From contig NZ_AP027363.1 in NCBI RefSeq assembly GCF_030295955.1, positions 2,046,001 through 2,110,000 of the forward strand: a stretch of 64,000 nt of DNA. The letters are read 5' to 3'. The notes under the pieces were generated by a model. It was not told where the DNA came from and did not search any database. It worked only from the letters and a program-made list of their open reading frames with translations. The position numbers and the translations under genes are program-made. Below, one piece after another: positions 40,241-49,847 of this stretch (positions are counted from its first letter, which is position 1; each line of letters begins with the position of its first letter). The DNA comes from Thalassotalea agarivorans. GTDB taxonomy: Bacteria > Pseudomonadota > Gammaproteobacteria > Enterobacterales > Alteromonadaceae.

Positions 40241-42145
40241 ATGATGAGCATGCAACGAACAACATACTATATTTCTCTTATACTAACCGTAGCGATTTTG
40301 TTAATTAGTAACCAGGCAATCGCCTCTAATACAAAGCAGCCAAATATTTTGTGGATCATCTCTGAGGACAACTCGAAGCATTTTCTTAAACTATATGACG
40401 AACAAGGCGCTTCAATGCCGGCTATTGAAGCCCTAGCAAAGCAGGGCTTAGTATTTGAAAATGCCTTTGCCAATTCGCCAGTATGCTCAACTGCTAGAAC
40501 AACGTTAGCAACAGGCTTTTACGGTACAGAATTAGGCACCAACAATCACAGAGGACTGGAAAGGGTCAAGCTTCCAGCCAGTATTGTACCGGTAAGCAAA
40601 GTACTGTCAGAACATGGTTATTTTACGTCAAACAACGTGAAGACTGATTATAACTTTCTTGGTGATCAAGAATTCTGGGACGCGTTATCAAATAAATCAG
40701 ATTGGCGAGGTAGAGAAACAGGCCAGCCGTTTTTTCACGTGCAAACGTTCGGCATTACCCATGAAGGAAAACTCCATTTCCCTGAAAAAGCTGTAACTAA
40801 GCAGAAAACGCGTCACAATCCGAGCGATATTGAACTTCCACCTTACCTTCCTGATACTGAACTATTAAAATATACCTATGCCAGATCGTTAGATAATCAT
40901 TTAAAAGCTAACGCTCAAATCACACAACTACTAGCCAAACTGCAGCAAGATGGAGAGCTAGAGAATACTTTCATATTCTACTTTGGTGACCACGGTGGTG
41001 TGTTACCTCGCAGTAAAGGCTATGTTTTTGAAACCGGGTTAAGCGTGCCTCTTGTAGTAAGAATTCCTAAGAATTTTACGCATTTGGTTGATGCGAGTCT
41101 GACTAGCGGCAACACACACGTAGATGGGATAGTTAGTTTTATTGATTTCGCCCCTACAATTTTAACACTTGCGGGCATAGATAAGGCGCAGCACTATCCT
41201 GGTAAAGCGTTTTTGAGTGAAAGCATATCGCTTAAGGAGCTTAACAAAAGAGACGAGGTATATGCGCAAGCTGACAGATTCGACGAAAAATCGGATTTCG
41301 TCAGAAGTGTTCGTAAAGGTAAATTTAAGTATGTGCGCCATTACCAGCCGTATTATCCAGATGGATTAGAAAACTACTATCGATACAAGCAACAAGCCTA
41401 CAAACAATGGCGAGATCTTTATCAATCGGGTGAACTAAATCAGCAACAATCAGCGTTTTTCGAACCTAAAACCGCTGAAGCACTTTACGATTTACAAACA
41501 GACCCTTATGAAACAAACAATCTAGCAACTTCCGCGCAATACCAGAATCAGCTCAAAAAAATGCGTGAGCTATTGAAGAAACATCAGTCGACCTACCCAG
41601 ATTTAGGCTTTATGGCTGAATCTCGCGTTGTTGCAGAAACCTTTTCAAAAACACCTTATGACTTTGGGCAGCAACATCATCAAGACTTAATTTCTATGTC
41701 GGATATAGCTGACCTGCAATTACTCTCTTTTGCTGAGGCCCAAGACGAATTAGTGCAGTACTTAAATAGTAATAACAGTGACTTTGCCTATAGAGCGCTT
41801 ATTAGTGCCACAAGTTTTGGTGATAAAGCAAAAGGGCTGTTGCCTCAGGTGAAAAACTTGCTTAGCCGCTCGAACAGTATTGCGGTAAAAGGGCGAGCAA
41901 TTGAATTTATTTCTATGGTAGGTAATGAAGACATTACACAAACATTTTACGACGTGTATGCGCAAGCACAAAAGCCATTAGAAAAAGTTGAGCTGTTAAA
42001 CATCGCCACACTGTTGAAAGAACAAAGGCAAGTCAAATTCGTAAGATCTAAAGCTATCAAAATCCCTGAAAAAAGTGACAACAGACAGAACAATAAAATG
42101 CATGTTTGGTTAACAAACCGCTGGACTTACCTAACCGCAGGTTAA
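40241..42145 (+). CDS. Sulfatase with unusual C-S-T-A-R site and C-terminal HEAT-like repeats
   Basis: A 634-aa exported S1-like sulfatase. The signal peptide is about 1-29. The metal site reads WIISEDNS (Glu-Asp-Asn instead of Asp-Asp). The modification site is C-S-T-A-R (Cys 82), with Thr where CxPxR or CxAxR is usual. The second metal site is FGDHGGVLPRSKGY. The region after the catalytic domain (about 505-610) has alpha-helical repeats resembling HEAT repeats (FAYRALISATSFGDKAKGLL). It is divergent from the receptor gene, with an operator upstream. Subfamilies with CSxAR sites and HEAT repeats exist, so it is probably active, but maturation is less certain than for the other nine sulfatases. 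ATG 40241 is followed by two further Met codons. Confidence 0.9.
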   Translation: MMSMQRTTYYISLILTVAILLISNQAIASNTKQPNILWIISEDNSKHFLKLYDEQGASMPAIEALAKQGLVFENAFANSPVCSTARTTLATGFYGTELGTNNHRGLERVKLPASIVPVSKVLSEHGYFTSNNVKTDYNFLGDQEFWDALSNKSDWRGRETGQPFFHVQTFGITHEGKLHFPEKAVTKQKTRHNPSDIELPPYLPDTELLKYTYARSLDNHLKANAQITQLLAKLQQDGELENTFIFYFGDHGGVLPRSKGYVFETGLSVPLVVRIPKNFTHLVDASLTSGNTHVDGIVSFIDFAPTILTLAGIDKAQHYPGKAFLSESISLKELNKRDEVYAQADRFDEKSDFVRSVRKGKFKYVRHYQPYYPDGLENYYRYKQQAYKQWRDLYQSGELNQQQSAFFEPKTAEALYDLQTDPYETNNLATSAQYQNQLKKMRELLKKHQSTYPDLGFMAESRVVAETFSKTPYDFGQQHHQDLISMSDIADLQLLSFAEAQDELVQYLNSNNSDFAYRALISATSFGDKAKGLLPQVKNLLSRSNSIAVKGRAIEFISMVGNEDITQTFYDVYAQAQKPLEKVELLNIATLLKEQRQVKFVRSKAIKIPEKSDNRQNNKMHVWLTNRWTYLTAG

Positions 42146-42158
42146 CAATAGATTTATT

Positions 42159-42213
42159 CCGCGTTGAAATATGATCTTTTTCATCCCTAGTTTTGAGATC
42201 TATTTTTACGCGG
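42159..42213. repeat. Imperfect palindrome after sulfatase 40241-42145
   Basis: CCGCGTTGAAATATGATCT (42159-42177) pairs with AGATCTATTTTTACGCGG (42196-42213), with one bulge and two mismatches. It lies 13 bp past the stop codon, and no T-run follows on the plus strand. It may be a terminator variant or an mRNA-protecting hairpin. Confidence 0.5.
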
Positions 42214-42280
42214 GATTTCCTTCTCCTCGCAGATAATTCTCATTAAATTTGAACTAAACTATATAAACCTGTTTCAATAC

Positions 42281-43951
42281 TTGTTGAGTTTGAATTTGAA
42301 ATTAAATGCATCTTTCGTCGCTCTTATTGCGATCTTACTAGCGAGTTATGCAAGCCTACGTGCATTTGACGACAATAAACCCGATAGCATTGTAAACACG
42401 AATAATAGCAATGCGATTGGAGGGCTAAGATTAGAAAGAAACTTACTCGTTGAACAAGAAATTAATGCCATTATTTCTCAGTGGTTTGATGATGAACTTG
42501 AACGCCAAGGAGGCAAGTTCAAATCGCATGGTTGGTGGCCATGGGGCGTCAATGGCTTTGACTATGATAATGACGGCGACATTGATCTGTACCTGTCACA
42601 TCACGGGAAACCTGGTGGAAAGCTATTGACCAACCTTTTGCAACAAAAAGGCGCACTTTCCTTTAAACCATTCCCACAAATACGTTTACCTGGTGCCGAT
42701 GACAACCCCGAATTTTTCGACTTTAATGGTGACGGCTTTTTGGATATTGCTGGCCTATCAGATGAAGCAAAAGCCCCCTACTTGTTTAACCTGCAAGGGC
42801 AAGCATTTGAGCGAAAGACGCAACACACATTGAGGCCTCTTTCACGGTTTAATCAACTGACAGATTTTAATCAAGATGGTTTCTTAGACATCGATGGCGG
42901 TCGCAAAGGCAAATGGCTTTATATTCCTAGTGAACAACGTTTTAAACGCGACAAAACACCGCAAACAGCACAAATATCTGATCTTCCAACAGACTACCAA
43001 GACTTTGCCGCTAAACGGAAAAAGGCGAGTAGTAAAAATCGATTTCTAACCATCAATTATCTTGTTCATGCGCAAGTGTATCGCAAGCAATTATATAACC
43101 ACCAAGCACCGCTCGATCTCAATCATGACGGACACACGGATATACTGATCAATGGCGCTGGTAGTTATGGCGGCGAATACCATTCAACTGTATTGGCTTA
43201 TACGCCAAATGGATACGTAAAGGCCAACAAGCGCCTTAAACTGCCAGACAATGCGCTGATTATTTACGTCGGTGATATTAACTTAGATGGTCGACAAGAC
43301 GTACTTATGGCAGGCGACAATGGTGGCCTTTTTATCAACTCCCCTACTGGATTTATAGAAAAACGAAATGGTCTATCCAAATTTATTTCAAGGCGAGCAC
43401 CTTATGCTATTCGTGCTTTTGCTGTTGATTTTGACCTAGATAAAGATCCTGATTTTGTTCTAAACAATCCAAGAAAACGAGAAACAGAAATATATGAAAA
43501 TCTAGGCAACGGTGATTTTAAGCGTATTTTTAAAAGCTTTTCTTGGGAAGCAAATGCTATTTGGATAACCGACATAAATAACGACAGTATGTATGATGTG
43601 ATCATTGGCGGCGCGGGTAAACAATTTAAAAAGTCGGTCGCGGTGCTCGTTAATCAATCGAAAGCCAAAGGCAATTTTCTCACCTTATATCCAAGAGCTT
43701 CTTTTCCCAATTTATACGCCGTTAATGTGCTCATGAAAGTTGCCTGTAACGATACAACGCTAATGCGAGAACCATACTGGCATGGAGCGCCATTGATATT
43801 TTCAATTGGCAGTAGCAGCCAATGCGATGTCGAAATAGATTATGGCAACAACCAAATCGTTACCTTTGACAAGTTGAAAGCAAATCAAACATACACCTTG
43901 TACCAGAATCAAAAGAAAGTCGTTGGATATCAACCAGCTCATAGCGAATAG
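42281..43951 (+). CDS. FG-GAP/VCBS-repeat protein with ASPIC/UnbV-like C terminus
   Basis: A 556-aa exported protein. Its hydrophobic N terminus (NASFVALIAILLASYASLRAF) is followed by Asp-rich FG-GAP/VCBS repeats, a seven-bladed beta-propeller motif (FDYDNDGDIDLYLSHHG, FDFNGDGFLDIAGL, DLNHDGHTDILINGAG, DINLDGRQDVLMAG). The C-terminal domain is of the ASPIC/UnbV type (about 480-545). The frame opens with TTG (TTG at 42281 and 42284) and has no ATG before the signal region, so the exact start is uncertain. Such propellers bind calcium and often serve in cell-surface or carbohydrate binding. It follows the sulfatase on the same strand after 135 bp; membership in the PUL is possible but unproven, as no operator-like site precedes it. 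Confidence 0.8.
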   Translation: MLSLNLKLNASFVALIAILLASYASLRAFDDNKPDSIVNTNNSNAIGGLRLERNLLVEQEINAIISQWFDDELERQGGKFKSHGWWPWGVNGFDYDNDGDIDLYLSHHGKPGGKLLTNLLQQKGALSFKPFPQIRLPGADDNPEFFDFNGDGFLDIAGLSDEAKAPYLFNLQGQAFERKTQHTLRPLSRFNQLTDFNQDGFLDIDGGRKGKWLYIPSEQRFKRDKTPQTAQISDLPTDYQDFAAKRKKASSKNRFLTINYLVHAQVYRKQLYNHQAPLDLNHDGHTDILINGAGSYGGEYHSTVLAYTPNGYVKANKRLKLPDNALIIYVGDINLDGRQDVLMAGDNGGLFINSPTGFIEKRNGLSKFISRRAPYAIRAFAVDFDLDKDPDFVLNNPRKRETEIYENLGNGDFKRIFKSFSWEANAIWITDINNDSMYDVIIGGAGKQFKKSVAVLVNQSKAKGNFLTLYPRASFPNLYAVNVLMKVACNDTTLMREPYWHGAPLIFSIGSSSQCDVEIDYGNNQIVTFDKLKANQTYTLYQNQKKVVGYQPAHSE

Positions 43952-43993
43952 GTGTTATAATTAACTGCACTTTCCATTCACAAGAATAATTCC

Positions 43994-45346
43994 TTGAACA
44001 AAACCAATGCATCCATCGCCGATCGTAGCCTGTTTAGTTTAACGTGGCCGATTTTTATCGACTTGTTTTTTGTCTTTATGGTCAATATAGCCGACGCGTG
44101 GTTTTTAAGTAGGATCTCAGACGCGGCGGCTGCTTCTGTAGGCGCAATTATGCCTATTCTAGGTATTGCATTCTCTGTATATAGCACGCTTTATCAAGCC
44201 GGCAGTGGCGTGGCGTCACAACGAATTGGCGCCAATGATCACAAAAAACTGTCGCGCACTTATGGCGTAATCATGCAGTTAGCAATTGGTTTCGGTCTTG
44301 CCATGTCATTGTTCTTCTATTTTGGCGCTAGTTTCTTTGCCAACGTTATGGGCCTTGAGGCTGAAATGAATACCATGGCAAGCATCTATATGAGCACATT
44401 AGGCCTTGGTAGTTGGTTGCTGGCATTGCGCTTCGCCGCAGCGGCGATTTTAGCATCGCAGGGTAAAACCCATTGGAATATGTGGTCTACGGCGCTAATG
44501 TCGGTGATTAACATCGCCTTAAATTACGTGTTGATAGATGGCAAATATGGTTTCCCTGCTCTTGGCGTACAAGGTATAGCGATTGCTTCTGTAACGGCAT
44601 GGGGGATTAGCTTTTTATTTAGTCTTGCCGTGATTTTATGGGGACAAAAGATACGCGTAAATATTCCTTGGAGTTTACCTAAGTTTACGGATATGGCTCG
44701 CCCGATTATGCGCATCGCCTCGCCAGCAGTAATAGAGCCTTTGTCTTGGAATTTCACGCAAATTATCATGACAGCGATGGTTGTTACTATGGGTGAAGTG
44801 GCATTGGCCACCCGTATTTATGCATTTAACCTATTATTCACCGCAATTTTATACTGCGTAGCCATTTCCGGTGGTGTACAAATCAAAGTCGCCTTCTTTG
44901 TGGGTGGCGGGCGTTTTGAAGAAGCGCATAAAGCGCTCATTTCAGGGCTAAAAATAGCAATCGTTGGCGTAATTGTTTTTATGTCTACGATGATCTTAAT
45001 CTCCGACCAACTGTTTTCAATATTTACCGACAATAAAGCAATTTGGGCGTTAGGTGCGAGTGTGCTTATGATCGCCTTTATTGGTGAAATCGGTCGGGCA
45101 TCTAATCTCATTGTAGGTGCAGCGTTGCGCTCCAGTGGAGACTCAAAGTATATCTCGGTTTATGGTTTTACTATGATGTGGTTTGTAGCGCTGCCGATGA
45201 CCTACATCTTTGGTATCTGGATGGGATTAGGTTTGATAGGAATATGGCTTGGCACCTCAATTGACGAATGTATTCGAGGCACCATTAACTACCGCCGTTG
45301 GCTTTCGAAAAAATGGCAAGATAAAGGCGTTTATGCGCAACAATAG
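43994..45346 (+). CDS. MATE-family multidrug/metabolite efflux transporter
   Basis: A 450-aa membrane protein with 12 predicted segments and two MatE halves (FSLTWPIFIDLFFVFMVNIADAWFLS and a repeat-like second half from about residue 235). MATE proteins export cationic drugs or metabolites using Na+ or H+. The frame starts with TTG at 43994, with no ATG nearby and only a weak ribosome-binding site, so the start is tentative. It lies 42 bp after the FG-GAP gene on the same strand. The substrate is unknown. Confidence 0.9.
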   Translation: MNKTNASIADRSLFSLTWPIFIDLFFVFMVNIADAWFLSRISDAAAASVGAIMPILGIAFSVYSTLYQAGSGVASQRIGANDHKKLSRTYGVIMQLAIGFGLAMSLFFYFGASFFANVMGLEAEMNTMASIYMSTLGLGSWLLALRFAAAAILASQGKTHWNMWSTALMSVINIALNYVLIDGKYGFPALGVQGIAIASVTAWGISFLFSLAVILWGQKIRVNIPWSLPKFTDMARPIMRIASPAVIEPLSWNFTQIIMTAMVVTMGEVALATRIYAFNLLFTAILYCVAISGGVQIKVAFFVGGGRFEEAHKALISGLKIAIVGVIVFMSTMILISDQLFSIFTDNKAIWALGASVLMIAFIGEIGRASNLIVGAALRSSGDSKYISVYGFTMMWFVALPMTYIFGIWMGLGLIGIWLGTSIDECIRGTINYRRWLSKKWQDKGVYAQQ

Positions 45347-45353
45347 TTGCGCA
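45334..45353. terminator. Hairpin overlapping the MATE stop codon
   Basis: TGCGCAAC and GTTGCGCA form a perfect 8-bp stem around AATA, overlapping the TAG stop. It lies between convergent genes (MATE and ATP-grasp) and may end either transcript, though the T-runs are short. Confidence 0.5.
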
Positions 45354-45367
45354 AAACTATTACCTAG

Positions 45368-46249
45368 CTAGCTAATGTTATGCATGGTTTGCATACGTTT
45401 ATCAAACGCCTGCGCAAATCTTTTAGCCGATTGCTCGTCCATATTAAAGTATAGTGATGGTTCGATGAGTTCGGCTTCCATCATTGCAAAACAATCCCCC
45501 ATTCGCACGAAATCAAGGCGAGCATATGCCAAGGATTCACTTATTTGTGCTAGCGCGTGAGACGCCTGTTGCTTTAGTTTCGCTTCAGGCGAAACTGAGG
45601 CCAAACTACCGCCATGCTCCTCTTGTACTCTAAAATCATTTTTCTTTGGCGTTTTCAAAATGGTATGACTGTATTCACCATTAAAATAGAAGCAGGAATA
45701 CTCACCCTCTTCTACCACGTTTTTGACAAATGGTTGCACCATGAAATCACGAGCTGCGAACGTTTCAGACAACGCCGTTGAAGACTGTTCAAACAAACCT
45801 TTAGTGAGTCTAAACGTATTATCTGCATTTGCACTAACACATGGTTTAACCACGATTTCATCAACGTTAAAGTGAGTAAAAGCTTGTGCTATTGCATCTT
45901 TATTGTATTCGTCGAACCACAGCGTAGGTACAATATTTACACCTTTTTGCTGCAAGTCTTTTAGGTATTTCTTATTAATATTCCACGTTACAATATTAAG
46001 GCTATTTTCTAACTTAGCGTTACTTTCCTCTATCCGTTGCAGCGTATCCATAAAGGCATCCGCGTCATCTTGATAATCCCAAGGCGAGCGAATCAGTACC
46101 ACGTCAAAATCATTCCAATTAACGGATTGATCGCGCCAAGGTACTTCACTAACTTGCCAACCAAGTGCTGTTAAATGAGGATAAAAAAGCTCGTCGTATA
46201 CTTCAAATTCGTCGAGATTCTCCATGGTTAAAATCGCGCAACGCTTCAT
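45368..46249 (-). CDS. ATP-grasp-domain protein
   Basis: A 293-aa cytoplasmic protein of the ATP-grasp superfamily (glutathione-synthetase/DcsG-like). The N-terminal part (1-95) is a pre-ATP-grasp domain (VVLIRSPWDYQDD). The ATP-binding part includes IVVKPCVSANADNTFR (about 135-150), the loop EYSCFYFNGEYSH and the metal-binding end MEAELIEPSLYF. Such enzymes ligate a carboxylate to an amine or thiol using ATP. The substrates cannot be inferred, and no biosynthetic partners lie beside it. It is convergent with the MATE gene. Confidence 0.85.
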   Translation of the reverse strand: MKRCAILTMENLDEFEVYDELFYPHLTALGWQVSEVPWRDQSVNWNDFDVVLIRSPWDYQDDADAFMDTLQRIEESNAKLENSLNIVTWNINKKYLKDLQQKGVNIVPTLWFDEYNKDAIAQAFTHFNVDEIVVKPCVSANADNTFRLTKGLFEQSSTALSETFAARDFMVQPFVKNVVEEGEYSCFYFNGEYSHTILKTPKKNDFRVQEEHGGSLASVSPEAKLKQQASHALAQISESLAYARLDFVRMGDCFAMMEAELIEPSLYFNMDEQSAKRFAQAFDKRMQTMHNIS

Positions 46250-46317
46250 TGTTTTACCTTAACTTGTTGTAGTGTGGCGATTTTAGAGGGAATTTTCATT
46301 GAAAGAAAGGGGGAAAT

Positions 46318-46350
46318 GGGTCAAAACTACTGACCCAGGGGAAATGTCCC
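46318..46350. repeat. Two small inverted repeats upstream of pldA-like gene
   Basis: GGGTCA/TGACCC (46318-46336) is followed at once by GGG-GAAATG-TCCC (46338-46350), in the 256-bp gap between the ATP-grasp gene and the phospholipase gene. The GGGTCA/TGACCC core recalls the palindromes beside the RAYT gene at 49848 but is not identical. Nothing else is recognisable in this gap. Confidence 0.35.
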
Positions 46351-46505
46351 GCATTTTGGCCGAAGCGAGCATATTTTCTGTGCTTTGACACACAGCCGTA
46401 TTATTTACGCCTAGCTCCTTATGAAAGATCACTTTAATTCAAAAATTGGCAAAATCTCAACGTTTTACTAGCTTTAAAGTATCAAGCAAGGATGCGGAGG
46501 CCCTG

Positions 46506-47411
46506 ATGCGTCATCTCAACATAGTAGTTTTCTCACTTACTTTAACTTTGTTATCAGTTCAAAGCTTGGCTGAAGAAGAACGCGAAATAAAACTTCAATC
46601 GTTTGAACCGAATACGATAGGCATAAACTATACTCGTGACGAAGCATTCATCGATGTGCTGTTATCACAAATGTACCCTATGTTTCATTCTGGCATATAC
46701 AGTGAAGACAATAGCCACGGCCTGTACTTTGCAGTATCGGTAAGATTTGGTTTCTACTGGGGAACACGCGACTCATCGCCGGTGATAGGCAAACGATTTA
46801 ATCCAGAAATGTTCTATCGATTCTGGTTGGGAAAACAAGATCACTATATAGACGCAACCTTTGGGCATGAATCAAACGGGCAAAGTATTAACTCCGAACA
46901 AGCATACTTGCAAGCACAACAAGACTTAGATGAGCCCGAACATGCCATAGACTATATTAGCCGCGGTTATGACTATGTTGGTACTCGTTATTTTTATGAG
47001 CATAAAAATGCCTTCAATATTAACTTTGATGTTAGCCACATGGTCAATTTACGATACTTTTTAGAGGATGGACCACTACAGGGAGAAATTGAACAATACT
47101 ATCCGTTTGAAGATCAACATAATCAACTCGAAATACGACAAGTGAACGGCATATTTTATCAAGCGCGGCTATCGAGTTTTGCCAGTGAAACATTTCGCGA
47201 CCTTAAAATTAACATCAACTATATAACAGGCTATAAAAACCCGTTTAAATACAACACCGTTGAACTTGAATTAACTAAAGGCATATTTGACGATATTCCC
47301 ATCACCTTATTCTTTAGAACAGGATACAACAGCGATTTGGCACATTTTTACGTGCAAGATAATTCTTATGGTATCAAGTTAGAACTTAAAACCTTTTTAG
47401 ATGAAATCTAG
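46506..47411 (+). CDS. pldA: Outer-membrane phospholipase A (OMPLA/PldA-like)
   Basis: A 301-aa outer-membrane protein with a signal peptide (about 1-22) and an alternating beta-strand pattern. The OMPLA signature is HESNGQS, with catalytic His 121 and Ser 123 (H-x-S-N-G-x-S). The enzyme hydrolyses phospholipids that reach the outer leaflet. The longest frame starts at a TTG (46446), but GGAGG at 46496-46500 sits 5 bp before the ATG at 46506, which also begins the signal peptide, so 46506 was chosen. It is a single gene with no operon partner visible. Confidence 0.88.
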   Translation: MRHLNIVVFSLTLTLLSVQSLAEEEREIKLQSFEPNTIGINYTRDEAFIDVLLSQMYPMFHSGIYSEDNSHGLYFAVSVRFGFYWGTRDSSPVIGKRFNPEMFYRFWLGKQDHYIDATFGHESNGQSINSEQAYLQAQQDLDEPEHAIDYISRGYDYVGTRYFYEHKNAFNINFDVSHMVNLRYFLEDGPLQGEIEQYYPFEDQHNQLEIRQVNGIFYQARLSSFASETFRDLKININYITGYKNPFKYNTVELELTKGIFDDIPITLFFRTGYNSDLAHFYVQDNSYGIKLELKTFLDEI

Positions 47412-47473
47412 ATCATAGGTTTTAGCGCTAAATCATGATAAATTAAGCGCAAAATAAAAATGATTTTTGCCTG

Positions 47474-48913
47474 ATGACAACAAACCAACCCACCATCTTG
47501 TGGCACGATTATGAAACTTGGGGTGTCAGCCCGAAGTTTGATAAGCCTTCTCAATTTGCCGGTATTCGCACAGATTATGATTTAAACATTATTGGCGAAC
47601 CTGAAGTGTTTTATTGTAAGCCGCCAGCTGACTACTTGCCTCATCCGGAAGCTGCATTGGTAACAGGTATTACCCCTCAAAAAGCATTAAATGAAGGGCT
47701 AACAGAAGCAGAATTTGCAACGCGTATTCATCAGTTAATGTCTCAGCCAAATACCTGTGTCGCAGGGTACAATAGTATCCGCTTTGACGATGAAGTATCT
47801 CGCTATCTATTCTATCGTAATTTTTATGATCCTTATGCGCGCGAATGGCAAAATGGTAATAGCCGTTGGGATATTATTGATATGGTAAGGGCATGCTATG
47901 CCTTAAGACCAGAGGGAATCAATTGGCCTGAAACAGAGGAAGGTAAGGTCAGTTTTAGACTAGAGTTACTAACCCAGGCAAACGGCATCAGTCACGAAGC
48001 TGCTCACGACGCAATGAGCGATGTATATGCAACTATTGCAATGGCTAAGCTGATCAAAGAAAAACAACCCAAGTTATATGATTTCATTTTTAACCTAAGA
48101 GACAAAAAAGAAGTTAATAAACACATTGACGTATACAACTTAACGCCGATTGTACATACGACATCTCGCATTCCTTCAACACATGGTTGCACCTCATGGT
48201 TTGCGCCAATAAGTTATCATCCGAGTAATAAAAATGCGTATATAGCGGTTGATCTTGCGTACGATCCTTCACCGTTAATAGACCTAGATGCTGAACAAAT
48301 AAAAACGCGACTTTATACAAGGCGCAGTGAGCTTGCCGAAGGTGAACTGCCTGTTGCGGTTAAGTTAATTCATGCCAATAAATGCCCTGTGGTTGCGCCA
48401 GCTAAAACGCTTTTACCAGAAAACGCGGCGCGCTTAGATATAGACAGAGAAAAGTGTTTAGCGCACCTTGAGCTGTTAAAAGAGCATGCTTCTGAAATCC
48501 GTGAAAAGCTTGTCGAAGTATTTAATGAGCGATACGACGAAGATGTAGAGGTGGATGCTGAACACGCATTGTATAGTGGCGGTTTCATATCCAATACCGA
48601 CAAAGCGCAAATGGATATTTTACATCAGATCCCTGTTGAACAATTAGCAACTCACCCTTTTCAATTTACCGAAGCGAGATTTGAAACCATGTTGTTCCGC
48701 TACAGGGCGCGCAACTTTCCTTTGACGTTAACGAGCGAAGAACAAATGAAGTGGCAACAGTATTGTCAGCAAAAAATGCAGTTTGGCGAAAAGGGTGCCC
48801 TCACGGTCGACGAATACATGCTTAAGATTGAGAACATGGCGTATGAACATGAAGGCAACGAAAAGAAGATGGCAATCTTAAAAGCGCTTGCCAGCTACGT
48901 AGGGGCTAACTAA
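47474..48913 (+). CDS. sbcB: Exodeoxyribonuclease I
   Basis: A 479-aa 3'-5' single-strand DNA exonuclease for recombination and mismatch repair, in the cytoplasm. DEDD-type catalytic residues are visible: D12 and E14 in HDYETWG, further acidic residues in NSIRFDDE and the H-x-AxxD motif SHEAAHDAMSDV. The SH3-like and C-terminal helical regions typical of SbcB follow. The length matches E. coli ExoI (475 aa). It is convergent with the dehydrogenase gene, with 17 bp between stops. Confidence 0.97.
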   Translation: MTTNQPTILWHDYETWGVSPKFDKPSQFAGIRTDYDLNIIGEPEVFYCKPPADYLPHPEAALVTGITPQKALNEGLTEAEFATRIHQLMSQPNTCVAGYNSIRFDDEVSRYLFYRNFYDPYAREWQNGNSRWDIIDMVRACYALRPEGINWPETEEGKVSFRLELLTQANGISHEAAHDAMSDVYATIAMAKLIKEKQPKLYDFIFNLRDKKEVNKHIDVYNLTPIVHTTSRIPSTHGCTSWFAPISYHPSNKNAYIAVDLAYDPSPLIDLDAEQIKTRLYTRRSELAEGELPVAVKLIHANKCPVVAPAKTLLPENAARLDIDREKCLAHLELLKEHASEIREKLVEVFNERYDEDVEVDAEHALYSGGFISNTDKAQMDILHQIPVEQLATHPFQFTEARFETMLFRYRARNFPLTLTSEEQMKWQQYCQQKMQFGEKGALTVDEYMLKIENMAYEHEGNEKKMAILKALASYVGAN

Positions 48914-48930
48914 AACGTTTAGCTGCTCGA

Positions 48931-49797
48931 TTACGATTTGAATCGAGCGATTAAACTAGAGGTATCCCAGCGATTGCCGCCCATTTTCTGTATTTCACTA
49001 TAATAGCTATCAACCAGTTGAGTGACAGGCAGTGCAACATCATGCTTTTTCGCTTCTTCAAAGGCGATAGCTAGATCTTTTCTCATCCAGTCGACGGCAA
49101 AACCAAAATCATATTCACCGGCAAACATGGTTTGATAACGATTTTCCATTTGCCATGACCCTGCTGCTCCTTTACTGATCGTATCGACGAGTTTCTTAGG
49201 ATCTAAACCGACTTTTTCAGCAAACGAAAAACCCTCCGCCAAGCCCTGCACTAACCCAGCTATGCAAATCTGATTAACCATTTTGGCGAGTTGTCCGCTA
49301 CCTACAATGCCCATTAATTGGCTAAATCTTGCGTAAGCATCCATAACAGGTTTAACGCGCTCGAAGGTGGCTTCATCACCACCTACCATAATTGTTAAAA
49401 CACCGTTTTCTGCACCTGCTTGGCCGCCAGATACTGGCGCATCTAGAAAACCGATAGATTGCGCAGCACATTTATCTGCTAACTCTTTAGCAAGTTCAGC
49501 TGACGCTGTTGTATGGTCTACTAGCACTGCACCTTCCGACGCACCAGCAAGTATACCTTGGTCTCCGTAAACAACACTTCTGACATCATCATCATTACCA
49601 ACACAGCAAAAGATAATGTCTGCATTTTCCGCAGCCTCTCGCGGCGTATCAACCGCCTGACCACCATATTGCTGTGCCCAACGCTGTGCTTTTTCTTTTG
49701 TGCGGTTATACACCGTCACATCATGACCTGCGTTGACTAAATGCCCTGCCATTGGATACCCCATGACACCTAACCCTACAAATGCTAATCTCATCAT
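48931..49797 (-). CDS. NAD(P)-dependent beta-hydroxyacid dehydrogenase (3-hydroxyisobutyrate dehydrogenase family)
   Basis: A 288-aa cytoplasmic oxidoreductase. The Rossmann motif is FVGLGVMGYPMAGHL (residues 6-20), the substrate loop DAPVSGGQAGAENGVL (about 119-134), and the catalytic Lys 172 lies in GSGQLAKMVNQ. The family covers 3-hydroxyisobutyrate, tartronate semialdehyde and succinic-semialdehyde reductases; the exact substrate cannot be told. The ATG at 49797 is followed by a second Met. A RAYT palindrome lies 13 bp upstream, inside its 5' region. Confidence 0.92.
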   Translation of the reverse strand: MMRLAFVGLGVMGYPMAGHLVNAGHDVTVYNRTKEKAQRWAQQYGGQAVDTPREAAENADIIFCCVGNDDDVRSVVYGDQGILAGASEGAVLVDHTTASAELAKELADKCAAQSIGFLDAPVSGGQAGAENGVLTIMVGGDEATFERVKPVMDAYARFSQLMGIVGSGQLAKMVNQICIAGLVQGLAEGFSFAEKVGLDPKKLVDTISKGAAGSWQMENRYQTMFAGEYDFGFAVDWMRKDLAIAFEEAKKHDVALPVTQLVDSYYSEIQKMGGNRWDTSSLIARFKS

Positions 49798-49809
49798 CTA
49801 TCCCAATAT

Positions 49810-49837
49810 TTGGGGTCAGAACATGTTCTGACCCCAA
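49810..49837. repeat. REP-like perfect palindrome (RAYT-associated), copy 1
   Basis: A perfect 28-bp palindrome (half-site TTGGGGTCAGAACA) that is identical to 50457-50484. The two frame the RAYT gene in opposite orientation, as the outer AATATT flanks show. It lies between the RAYT gene and the dehydrogenase start. Confidence 0.93.
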
Positions 49838-49847
49838 TTTTCAATAA

